Source: Pseudomonadota bacterium (GTDB lineage Bacteria > Pseudomonadota > Alphaproteobacteria > UBA9219 > RGZA01). Taken from it: DNA of 32,075 bases. Position 1 is the first letter of the stretch; every line of letters begins with the position of its first letter. The DNA lies in NCBI GenBank assembly GCA_016195205.1, contig JACQAB010000066.1, positions 1 through 32,075 on the forward strand. The letters run 5' to 3'. The notes under the pieces are model-generated. The model had not been told where the DNA came from. It saw nothing but the letters and a program-made list of their open reading frames with translations, and searched no databases. Of the stretch, positions 21,274 to 28,570 are shown one piece after another. The position numbers and the translations under genes are program-made.

Positions 21274-21429
21274 CTGGTGTCTCCTCATCAATCGGTACCG
21301 GACTTAAGGCATCCGGCCGCCAACCAACTAAAAGAGACGCGTCGCCACATAAACGCCAGAGGGCCAGGGGTACGTGCGCGTTCGAAGTTATTAAATAAGC
21401 TCCATTCATGAAAATTCAATAAAAATTTT

Positions 21430-21461
21430 GGGTGGAGAGACATTTTTTTGTGAATCCACCC
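21430..21461. other. 7-bp hairpin upstream of the decarboxylase gene
   Basis: GGGTGGA and TCCACCC pair around an 18-base loop with seven T. Could be a terminator on either strand. The stretch 21292-21948 has no gene I can support; it holds this stem and the repeats listed next. Confidence 0.35.
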
Positions 21462-21476
21462 GGGTGTGTCCCCATG

Positions 21477-21516
21477 GGCGCAGTCGCGGTTATGCGAAGC
21501 GCAGAGCAGCCGCGCC
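21477..21516 (+). repeat. 40-bp palindromic element, intergenic copy
   Basis: Differs at three bases from the hemF copy (16015-16054). Outside any gene. Confidence 0.85.
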
Positions 21517-21663
21517 CGAGTGGTTGTGCATGAGCCGTCAGGCGAGAGCACAGAGCGAATGGCGTGAAAAAATGAAGTGCAAAAAACCCCGTGAGAGAAG
21601 GATTTCTTGCTTCAACAGCTCCGCGTCTTAGAGAAAAATTTTTCCTCAAGCGCTGCCCGGATT

Positions 21664-21764
21664 CCCCTCCCCTTGCCCTCCTTCGCTAAAGCTAAGGAGG
21701 GTCTGGGCGAACCCGTCCGCCGAAGCTTTGGCGGAGGCGGAAGGGAGGAGCTAGGGGAGAGGGG
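21664..21764. repeat. CCCTCCTTCGCTAAAG-type palindrome, intergenic
   Basis: Two adjacent palindromes (CCTCC-TTCGCTAAAGCTAA-GGAGG and CCGCC-GAAGCTTT-GGCGG) between outer CCCCTCCCC and GGGGAGAGGGG arms. The same double unit is nested in pheT at 24513-24582, and a single unit with its outer arms is in pheT at 24724-24773. Confidence 0.8.
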
Positions 21765-21832
21765 TGGAGCGTGACGTTTCTCAAAGCCCTACCGTTTAAG
21801 CTCGCCGCAATCTTCTGACCCTACCCCTTTAT

Positions 21833-21853
21833 CCCCTCCCTCAGAGGGAGGGG
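21833..21853 (+). terminator. Strong CCCCTCCCT hairpin
   Basis: Nine perfect base pairs (CCCCTCCCT/AGGGAGGGG) with a 3-base loop followed by AAATAATTTTT on the plus strand. It looks like an intrinsic terminator but has no gene before it; it may be a worn member of the CCCCTCCCC repeat class. Confidence 0.4.
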
Positions 21854-21948
21854 AAATAATTTTTCCAGACGGGCTCCTTAACAAAAAATTTCCATGCCGC
21901 CGCGCGCCGACTCTGAAAATTTTCTTGTAAAAACCCTTTATAAATAGC

Positions 21949-22299
21949 ATGATTCTTACCGTGCCAGCGACTCCTCCCGTCAGCACACCGCCCTTTCAGC
22001 GCGGCCCTCTTTCGCGCCAGGCCCCTCTTTCTCACTTTTGGACCATCCAAGACAGTTCCGGTCGGCTGCTGGCCGAATATCTCGCCGCCTCGCAGTTGGA
22101 TGTCGCCTATAAAGTCGCCCCTGGGCATTATGACCGGTTCCGGTTGGAGGTTTCTTCCTCCTATCGCAAGCTTTTTGAGCGCGCCCTGGGTCTGGTCCTC
22201 GCGCGCCATGCCTGGCAAATCGTCCAGGTGTCGGCGCGCCGGGCCAAACAGTGCCGGTCCGCGCAGGCCGCCGCCGATCCCTCCGCCCCCCATCTTTAG
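21949..22299 (+). CDS. Hypothetical protein
   Basis: 116 residues. Residues about 28-95 read as a plausible globular piece (SHFWTIQDSSGRLLAEYLA, YKVAPGHYDRFRLEVSSSY, ALGLVLARHAWQIV). No ribosome site is visible before the ATG, and antisense frames are also open. Not recognised; moderate doubt that it is real. Confidence 0.4.
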   Translation: MILTVPATPPVSTPPFQRGPLSRQAPLSHFWTIQDSSGRLLAEYLAASQLDVAYKVAPGHYDRFRLEVSSSYRKLFERALGLVLARHAWQIVQVSARRAKQCRSAQAAADPSAPHL

Positions 22300-22335
22300 C
22301 GGGCGAGTCGGCCGGGCGAAAGCGCCTGCCCTCAT

Positions 22336-22383
22336 CCATGTCATCCCGGGCGAGCGGCAGCTGTGAGACCCGGGATGACATGG
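22336..22383. repeat. 15-bp perfect inverted repeat of the GTCATCCC class
   Basis: CCATGTCATCCCGGG and CCCGGGATGACATGG around an 18-base loop. The arms carry the same GTCATCCC motif as the cruciform in pheT. Lies 37 bases after the hypothetical gene and may end its transcript. Confidence 0.8.
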
Positions 22384-22491
22384 GTGGCCCCGCGCCAAGT
22401 TTCGGGGGGCTTGTTAGCTTGCCGAACTTTTCGATTTTCAGGATATTAACGAATGCGGCGTTGAAATCGTTAAAATTTACGGAGGCGTTTC

Positions 22492-22590
22492 ATGTCGCAG
22501 TGCACGGAAACTTTTCTTGTTAACCATAAGAATTCGCTTGTGAGAACTGCAAAACTTGTTCTAGGGTTTTTTTCACTTTATCAATCCCTT
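22492..22590 (+). repeat. Degenerate duplicated segment, copy 1
   Basis: About 95 bases are similar to 23058-23150; the clearest common part is CGCAGTGCACG. Translated, they begin MSQCTETFLVNHKNSLV here and (M)PQCTQSFFVDHRNILV in copy 2, with mostly conservative changes. GGAGG 6 bases before the ATG here; copy 2 has lost it. Confidence 0.45.
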
Positions 22591-22609
22591 TATCTTTTAG
22601 GAGAACAAC

Positions 22610-22843
22610 ATGCTTTCCATGGGCCGACACAAAGATGCTTTTGCTATCTTCGACACCGGAAAAGGTGGCGAACAAGTTATTATTGAAAATGGCATTCCCA
22701 ATGGTAGGGAAGCTGCGGCGGCTCTGGCAGCAAGAATGGCCACTACGGCAACAAGACCAGGCACACAAGGTCCGAACGCACAAAGCATGAATGGCGCCAC
22801 ACACCGTTTTGCTCCTCGTCCCGGCGCGCCCGGCGTACGTTAA
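22610..22843 (+). CDS. Small hypothetical protein
   Basis: 77 residues after AGGAGAAC (5-base gap). Starts MLSMGRHKDAFAIFDTGKGG; the C-terminal half is Ala/Thr/Gly/Pro-rich and ends RFAPRPGAPGVR. No membrane segment. Unrecognised. It overlaps, in another frame, a short ORF starting at 22492. Confidence 0.5.
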   Translation: MLSMGRHKDAFAIFDTGKGGEQVIIENGIPNGREAAAALAARMATTATRPGTQGPNAQSMNGATHRFAPRPGAPGVR

Positions 22844-22910
22844 ATTTCAATTCCCGATGTCGCTCCTGCCGCTGATGCGCGGCGGAGTGATGTTCCCCTG
22901 ATAAGTTTTC

Positions 22911-22951
22911 CGACTCGGCTTTTGATTAGCCTTTGTTCGCACGCCGAGTCG
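22911..22951. other. 9-bp inverted repeat
   Basis: CGACTCGGC and GCCGAGTCG around 23 bases, 67 bases after the small gene. A second short stem GGTGG/CCACC with a T5 loop follows at 22978-22994. Either could end transcription. Confidence 0.4.
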
Positions 22952-23057
22952 TGCCTGGGGGTCTAAGGGCCTGAATCGGTGGCTTTTTACCACCCCCTGA
23001 TAAACCCTGAATTGTTTCATTTCCGGACTGGACGAGCTTGTGGATAAAGTGTAATTT

Positions 23058-23420
23058 TTGCCGCAGTGCACGCAAAGTTTCTTTGTCGATCACAGGAATA
23101 TTCTTGTTTGTGCAGGAAAATTTGATCTAGGATTCCGCCACATTATATTTCCCCGTGACCGGGAGAAGGCCGTGTATTTAGGATTTCCGAAAAGAACTGT
23201 TGTCGGTGGCGGCGTCTTTGACGATGTTACCAGCTTTCGCTCCCGGCCCAGGCCAAACGAGGCCCCCATGGATACAAGCCTTGAACCAGCCAGGGTGAGT
23301 CGCGCGATGTCCGGGGCCGCCACCATCTCGGGCATGAGGTCCGGCGAAATAAATGGGCCTGCCTCCGTCACTTTCCATGCTCCGCGCCCTTCTCTCTTTC
23401 CCTCTCCCTTCATCCGCTAA
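23058..23420 (+). pseudogene. Degenerate copy 2, possible decayed ORF
   Basis: 120-codon frame with TTG as the only start at the place matching copy 1, and no ribosome site. Its first 30 codons resemble the 22492 peptide; its end (TFHAPRPS) recalls the end of the 22610 product (HRFAPRPG). Probably a worn-out duplicate of the 22492-22843 unit. Convergent with pheT. Confidence 0.3.
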
Positions 23421-23423
23421 AAT

Positions 23424-26105
23424 TTATTTTCTTAAAACCGCTCCCGCCGCCCTGTGCGCCGCGGCGATGATTTTTTCCGACAGCGCTTCCAGCTCCGCTT
23501 CCGTTAGCGTCTTCTCACGCGGCTGAAAACGCACTTCCAGCGCCAGCGATTTCTGCCCCGGCGCGACATTCGCGCCCTCGTACACGTCAAATACCTCCAC
23601 CCCGGCGATCAGCTGGCGTTCCACGGCGCGGATGGCCTTGACCAGCTTTTCAGCCTCCACCCCCCTGTCCAGCACGAAGGCGAAGTCGCGCCGCACTGGC
23701 TGCAGGTCGGGCAGCTCGAGCAGCGGCCTGGCCGGGCCGGTTTCTTTTAGCGGCGGCAGGGCCTCGAAAAACACCTCAAACCCGGCGGTGGCCGTTTTCA
23801 CTTCCAGCTTCTTCAGGATCGCCGGATGGAGTTCTCCGAAATGAGCCAGCACCGTGGCGCCCAGCTTGAGCACGCCCGAACGGCCGGGGTGATACCAGGC
23901 GGGCGCCTCGGCCACCGCCTGAAGGCCGCCCAGCGGAACCCCCACCGCTTCCAGCGCCGCCAGCGCGTCGGCCTTGGCGTCGAACAGGTCTACCGCGCGC
24001 GGCTCCACCGCCCAGTGGCGCGGCACGGCGAGGCCTGTGCGTAAGCCCGAGGCAGCCATGATCTGCCCCTCGGGCGCGGCGGAGCGGTAGATCGAGCCTA
24101 CCTCGAACAGGGCGGTGTCGGCAAAGCCGCGATCGGCGTTGCGCCGTGCGGCCATCAGCAGGTTGGGAAGAATACTGCCGCGCATGGCGTCCAGCTCGGC
24201 GCTGATGGGGTTCTGCAGAAGAATAGGTTGCGGCTCGCTCTGCGCTCTTATCTCGGCGCGACTACTCTGCGCTTCGCGCAACCGCGACTGCGCTGGCAAC
24301 CGCTCGCTCGCTAAAAAAAGCTTGGCAATAACGGACGGCATGAACGACCAGGTAACCACCTCCAGCAGCCCCCGGGCTGCCAGGGCCTTGCGCGCCGACT
24401 CGCGGCGGCGTTGTTGCAAATTCCATCCAAAAGAAACACCGTCATCCCAGCGCATGCTGGGATCCATGGCCACCGCCTTTCTGCCGGATAGGTTTCTGCC
24501 ATGGATGCCAGCCTTTCCGCCTTCGCTAAAGCTTCGGCGGACGGGCTCGCCCAGACCCTCCGTAGCTTTAGCGAAGGAGGGCGCTGGCATGACATTGCTA
24601 GATGGCAAAGACAGTGCCGGAATTTGATCAAATCCCCTCAGGCGTAAAATCTCTTCCACGCAGTCGGCCTCGCCCTCCAGGTCGGGGCGGGAGGAGGGAA
24701 ATGTTACCTCGAACCCTTCTTCTCCCCTCCCCTTGCCCTCCTTCGCCAAGGCTACGGAGGGCAGGGGGAGGGGAAATCCGGTCTTGCGTTTCACTTCACA
24801 GCCAACGGCTTCCAGTAATTTCTTTTGTTCGTCAGGAGGCACATCCAGCCCGCCGAAACTTTTGCAGCGCGTGGCGCGCAGGAACACGGTGCGGCTTGTA
24901 TCGGGCAGAACGCCGGCCACGATCACCTCGCTGGCCTCGCCGCCACAGGCTTCAAGGATAAGCTGGGTGGCCCACTCGGTCATTTCCACCATGATGGCGG
25001 GGTCGACGCCGCGCTCAAACCGCGTGCGGGCGTCGCTGATGATCTGCAATTTGCGCCCGGCGCGCGCAGTGCGCACGGGATCGAAAGTGGCGCATTCCAA
25101 AAACACTTCGGTGGTCATCTCGGTGCAGCCGGTCTCCATACCGCCCATGATGCCGGCGATGGCCAGGGCTTTTTCATCGTCGGCGATGATGGTGATGCTT
25201 TCATCCAGCACATATTCCTTGCCGTTCAGGGCCAGGAGCTTCTCCCCCGCACGGGCGGGGCGGGCATGCACATCGCCCTTCACCTTGGCGGCGTCGAACA
25301 CATGCAGCGGGCGGGCGGCATCAAATGTCAGATAGTTGGTAATATCGACTAGCGCCGAGATGGGCCGCAGGCCAATCGCTTTCAGCTTGCGCTGCAGGGC
25401 CTCAACCGATGGGCCATTTTTCAAGCCACGAAGGGTGCGGCCAATGAAGTAAGGGCAGGCGTTTTTGTCGGCGGGGCCGAAATCCAGTTTGATGCCGCGC
25501 GGGCTTTTGAATTTGCCTTTCACCGGCTGGGTTTTGCGCGGTTTCAGCCTGCCCAGGCCCGAAGCTGCCAGATCGCGCGCGATGCCGTAAACGCCGAAGC
25601 AATCGGGGCGGTTGGGGGTGAGCTTCACCTCGAACACCGCGTCATCCAGCTCCTGGGTGTCGACGAAAGATTTTCCCACCGGCGCGTCGGCGGGGAGTTC
25701 GATAATCCCTTCATGCTCTTCGCTGAGCAGCAGCTCTTTGGCCGAGCACAGCATGCCGCGCGATTCCACCTCACGGATTTTCGAGATTTTCAGCACCGTG
25801 CCGCTGGCCGGGATCACCGTGCCGGGCGCGGCGAACACGCCCTTCATGCCCGCACGGGCATTGGGGGCGCCACATACCACCTGAACTTTTTCGCGCCCTG
25901 TGTCGACGATGCACAGCTTCAGCCGGTCGGCATTGGGATGTTTCTCGGTGCTTTCCACATAGGCCACGATGAACGGCGCCAACGCCGCCACCGGGCTGGA
26001 AAGGCTTTCCACCTCCAGGCCCAGCCAGGTGAGCTTTTCGGCGATTTCCTTGGCGGAAGCCGTGGTTTCGAGGTGTTCCTTAAGCCAGGAGAGGGTGAAT
26101 TTCAT
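23424..26105 (-). CDS. pheT: Phenylalanyl-tRNA synthetase beta subunit with three in-frame palindromic inserts
   Basis: 893 residues from ATG 26105 (MKFTLSWLKEHLETTA); bacterial PheT is usually about 790-810. Domains in order: tRNA-binding OB fold (about 40-150, ESTEKHPNADRLKLCIVD, VVCGAPNARAGMKGVFA), B3/4 editing region (210-390, FIGRTLRGLKNG), B5 (405-480), catalytic-like core (560-690, TWSFM, LLQNPISAELDAMRGSILPNLL) and the C-terminal ferredoxin-fold anticodon domain (LPDLQPVRRDFAFVLDR). Extra stretches coded by repeats: about 440-461 in B5 (GFPLPLPSVALAKEG), about 500-556 (PAPSFAKATEGLGEP through SMRWDDG) and about 600-630 (PAQSRLREAQSSRAE). All keep the frame. The subunit pairs with PheS, encoded 2.5 kb away. 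Confidence 0.95.
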   Translation of the reverse strand: MKFTLSWLKEHLETTASAKEIAEKLTWLGLEVESLSSPVAALAPFIVAYVESTEKHPNADRLKLCIVDTGREKVQVVCGAPNARAGMKGVFAAPGTVIPASGTVLKISKIREVESRGMLCSAKELLLSEEHEGIIELPADAPVGKSFVDTQELDDAVFEVKLTPNRPDCFGVYGIARDLAASGLGRLKPRKTQPVKGKFKSPRGIKLDFGPADKNACPYFIGRTLRGLKNGPSVEALQRKLKAIGLRPISALVDITNYLTFDAARPLHVFDAAKVKGDVHARPARAGEKLLALNGKEYVLDESITIIADDEKALAIAGIMGGMETGCTEMTTEVFLECATFDPVRTARAGRKLQIISDARTRFERGVDPAIMVEMTEWATQLILEACGGEASEVIVAGVLPDTSRTVFLRATRCKSFGGLDVPPDEQKKLLEAVGCEVKRKTGFPLPLPSVALAKEGKGRGEEGFEVTFPSSRPDLEGEADCVEEILRLRGFDQIPALSLPSSNVMPAPSFAKATEGLGEPVRRSFSEGGKAGIHGRNLSGRKAVAMDPSMRWDDGVSFGWNLQQRRRESARKALAARGLLEVVTWSFMPSVIAKLFLASERLPAQSRLREAQSSRAEIRAQSEPQPILLQNPISAELDAMRGSILPNLLMAARRNADRGFADTALFEVGSIYRSAAPEGQIMAASGLRTGLAVPRHWAVEPRAVDLFDAKADALAALEAVGVPLGGLQAVAEAPAWYHPGRSGVLKLGATVLAHFGELHPAILKKLEVKTATAGFEVFFEALPPLKETGPARPLLELPDLQPVRRDFAFVLDRGVEAEKLVKAIRAVERQLIAGVEVFDVYEGANVAPGQKSLALEVRFQPREKTLTEAELEALSEKIIAAAHRAAGAVLRK
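24255..24294 (-). repeat. 40-bp palindromic element in pheT
   Basis: Opposite orientation to the hemF copy on the chromosome, but sense with respect to each gene; 38 of 40 bases equal. Codes residues about 604-617. Confidence 0.85.
24441..24593. repeat. GTCATCCC cruciform element in pheT with a second element nested in it
   Basis: GTCAT-[CCCAGC GCAT GCTGGG]-ATCCATGGC ... GCCATGGAT-[GCCAGC | 70 bases | GCTGGC]-ATGAC. The right hairpin differs from the left by compensating changes. The 70 bases at 24513-24582 in its loop are the double CCTCCTTCGCTAAAG-type element. In frame; residues about 505-555. Confidence 0.85.
24724..24773. repeat. CCCCTCCCC palindrome in pheT
   Basis: CCCCTCCCCTTGCCCTCC arm, TTCGCCAAGGCTAC loop, GGAGGGC...GGGGAGGGG arm. 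In frame; residues about 445-461. Same class as 21664-21764. Confidence 0.85.
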
Positions 26106-26173
26106 GGAGTCCCGTTTTAACCTTATAGCCCGTTGCACAGGCCGTTGCCTGACCTTATCCTAAGGAGCGATTC

Positions 26174-26686
26174 ATGCACACTCCCCAATCCGAACCACAA
26201 TCCCGCGCCGGTTCTTTGAACTGGGCCGCCTGCTCTTTATTCCTGAAAAGAGGCATGCCCTTGCTCTCTCGCGCCCTGCCTGATGGCCGTCATGACAGCC
26301 GTCAAGAAACGGTAGCCGCCTATCTTCTTTCCAGATTTGCGCGCGCGACACCCTCGATGGACACACGGCTGGTAAACGCCCTGGCCGGAGGCGAAGCCGC
26401 TTGCCGCTATTTCCGCGCCAACGGCAACAAGGCGACCGTCGTCGGCTGGTTCAGGCCAAAAGATTGTGCTCCCATAGCCGTCGCTGTCACCAGCAAGGGC
26501 AACAGGGCTTTCTGGTGGCACACCGACACTGCACCGGAAAGCCGGAGCGATATTCCCTTTGGCCAGCGCGGGCAGATTTATGAAATTGGCCACAAACAGG
26601 CGGCATGGAATCCCCACGCGGAACGAACCGCAGCCATTCTTCGCAGTGTTTTCTTCCCATCAGCCAAAATTACCACGCCTCATTAA
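26174..26686 (+). CDS. Hypothetical protein, first of a paralogous pair
   Basis: 170 residues; AAGGAG 6 bases before the ATG. The C-terminal half (ACRYFRANGNKATVVGWF, RAFWWHTDTAPESRSDIPF, AERTAAILRSVFFP) matches the gene at 26703-27100. No signal peptide or known motif. It lies on the plus strand between pheT and the glycerate kinase, both minus, so it interrupts the pheS-pheT order. Confidence 0.65.
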   Translation: MHTPQSEPQSRAGSLNWAACSLFLKRGMPLLSRALPDGRHDSRQETVAAYLLSRFARATPSMDTRLVNALAGGEAACRYFRANGNKATVVGWFRPKDCAPIAVAVTSKGNRAFWWHTDTAPESRSDIPFGQRGQIYEIGHKQAAWNPHAERTAAILRSVFFPSAKITTPH

Positions 26687-26702
26687 AACAAAGGAGACTT
26701 CC

Positions 26703-27100
26703 ATGTATGCTTCAGATGCCCTGCCCCGTTCCAGAGTGCTTTTTCGTGAAGCCTTTACGTCTCTTCGTCTTGGCCTCGGACAAAATATGTCCGCAGCGTC
26801 ACCCTTCCTGTGGACTCGGCCTATTGCCGGGTTTTCTCGGACAACGGCCAGGCCGTGATCACCGGCTGGATGGATGCCGGCGACGGTATTGGCGTGATGC
26901 TGAGGCCGGGTGGGCCGTCTTTCTGGTTTTGGACCGACAATCATCCACGCAGCCTTGAAGATCTTCCCGAACTTGGCTCAAAACGCCTTATGGCGCTTGA
27001 CGGCCCTTCGGCCCATGGTCACGCCACCGCCATGGCCACCATCCTGAGACAACGCTTCGCCAGACGTTTTCCCGAACTCGCGCCCGGCCGCGCGAACTAA
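26703..27100 (+). pseudogene. Frameshifted paralog of the preceding gene
   Basis: ATG 26703 follows AAGGAGAC (a good ribosome site), but its frame stops at 26858. The homology to the upstream gene continues in another frame that opens after 26750 and ends at 27100 (YCRVFSDNGQAVITGW, SFWFWTDNHPRSLEDLP, ATILRQRFARRFP). Only a GTG at 26810, without a ribosome site, could start that frame. One base lost or gained between about 26750 and 26850 explains it. A sequencing error or programmed frameshift is not excluded. Confidence 0.6.
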
Positions 27101-27232
27101 TCTTGCGGACGACAGGCACTTTGCTACACAACGACGGCGTCCCACCCGCCGCGCCCGGCTGGATGGATTTAAACCAGCGGCCTCATCCCCTGGCCGAAGC
27201 CGCGGATCAAGTCGTCCGCCAGTCTTTTGCCA

Positions 27233-28492
27233 CTAGGTAATCACCACCGCGCGGAAATCATTCACATTGGTGCGCGTTGGGCCGGTGACGATGAGATCGC
27301 CCAGCTTCTCGAAAAATCCATAGGCGTCATTATTGGCCAGGTGATCGGCGGGCTTCAGCCCGGCCGTTTTGGCGCGCGCCAGCGTATCGGCCAGGAAAAT
27401 CGCCCCGGCGTTATCCTCGCTGCCGTCAATGCCGTCGGTGTCGCAGGCGATGCCGGAAATCCTTGCATGGCCCTGCGCGGCTATCGCCAAAGCCAGCAGG
27501 AATTCGGCGTTGCGCCCGCCGCGCCCGCTGCCCTTCAGCGTCACCGTGGTTTCCCCGCCCGACAGCAGCACGCAAGGCGCGAGTGCAGGTTGGCCATGCT
27601 CGGCCACTTGAAAGGCAATTCCCGCCATGGCCTTGGCCACTTCGCGCGCCTCGCCCTCAATCCGGTGGCCCAGGATGACCGGTGTTATCCCGTGCTGCCG
27701 CGCATAAGCCGCCGCGGCTTCCAACGCATCCTGCGGCCTTGCAATCAGGATATTTTCGGCACGCGCCAGGCAGGCATCGCCGGGCTTCACGCTTTCGCTT
27801 GCGGCTTTTTCCAGATGCGCGCTTACCGCCTTCGGCACGCTCAAAGCGTATTTGCGGATGACCGCCTTGGCGTTTTCCAGCGTGGTCGGATCAGCCACCG
27901 TGGGGCCCGAGCCCACCACCGCCGGGTCATCCCCCGGCACGTCGGAAATAATCAGCGTGACGATTTTCGCCTTGCCCGCCGCGCGCGCCAGCCGTCCTCC
28001 GGAGATGGCCGACAGGTGCTTGCGCACGCAATTCATCTCGTCAATCGGCGCGCCGCAGGACAACAAGCTCTTATTCACCGCGCGCAGGTCGTTCATGCTC
28101 AACCCCTCCGCCGGGCAGCTGAGCAGCGCCGAAGCCCCGCCCGACATCAGGCATAAAAGCAAATCCTCCGCGCCCAGCCCGCCCGCCAGTTTCAGCATGC
28201 GCCGCGCGGCCTTCTCGCCATTGTCGTCGGGCATGGGGTGACCCGATTGCATGACCTCGATCTTCTGCGTGGGCAATTCGTGCTTATAACGGGTGACGAC
28301 AAGGCCGCCGATCTTGCCACGCCAATGCGCCTCGGTGGTTTTAGCCATGGCGGCCGCGGCCTTGCCCGCGCCCAGCACCAGGGTACGGCCTTTCGGCGCT
28401 TGCGGCAGATGCGGCGGCAGCGTTTTTTCCGCGCTGACGGATGACAGCGCGGCATGGAAGATGCCGGTGAGAAAGGAGCGTGGTTCGGTCAT
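27233..28492 (-). CDS. Glycerate 2-kinase (DUF4147/MOFRL family)
   Basis: 419 residues. N-terminal kinase-like domain (TLVLGAGKAAAAMAK, 36-50; SGHPMPDD; CLMSGGASALL; NKSLLSCGAPIDEMNCVRKHLS; SDVPGDDPAVVGSGPT) and the C-terminal MOFRL domain (LLSGGETTVTLKG, GRGGRNAEFLLA, CDTDGIDGSEDNAGA, GPTRTNVNDFRA). Phosphorylates glycerate to 2-phosphoglycerate (serine/glyoxylate or tartronate routes). No Shine-Dalgarno: the palindrome at 28500-28570 ends 7 bases before the ATG. Inserted between pheS and pheT. Confidence 0.93.
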   Translation of the reverse strand: MTEPRSFLTGIFHAALSSVSAEKTLPPHLPQAPKGRTLVLGAGKAAAAMAKTTEAHWRGKIGGLVVTRYKHELPTQKIEVMQSGHPMPDDNGEKAARRMLKLAGGLGAEDLLLCLMSGGASALLSCPAEGLSMNDLRAVNKSLLSCGAPIDEMNCVRKHLSAISGGRLARAAGKAKIVTLIISDVPGDDPAVVGSGPTVADPTTLENAKAVIRKYALSVPKAVSAHLEKAASESVKPGDACLARAENILIARPQDALEAAAAYARQHGITPVILGHRIEGEAREVAKAMAGIAFQVAEHGQPALAPCVLLSGGETTVTLKGSGRGGRNAEFLLALAIAAQGHARISGIACDTDGIDGSEDNAGAIFLADTLARAKTAGLKPADHLANNDAYGFFEKLGDLIVTGPTRTNVNDFRAVVIT

Positions 28493-28499
28493 GAAACAA

Positions 28500-28570
28500 G
28501 TGATTGGTTTTTAGTGATTAGTTTTTAGTGGAATAACATCACTAACCACCAATCACTAAAAACTAATCAC
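28500..28570. repeat. 31-bp imperfect palindrome between pheS and the glycerate kinase gene
   Basis: Arms of 31 bases with a few mismatches, 9-base loop, built from alternating GTGATTA and GTTTTTA 7-base units. Includes the pheS stop codon. Confidence 0.85.

Noticed and set aside
21664..21764. Protein-coding gene for the SFAKATEG-type peptide
   Set aside because: This peptide is the translation of a palindromic repeat; the intergenic copy has no start or ribosome site.
27106..27218. CGGACGAC/GTCGTCCG inverted repeat
   Set aside because: Eight base pairs about 100 bases apart; too distant and short to assign a role.
27227..28156. Long plus-strand open frame of 309 codons
   Set aside because: It is the antisense shadow of the glycerate kinase gene, whose family motifs are clear.
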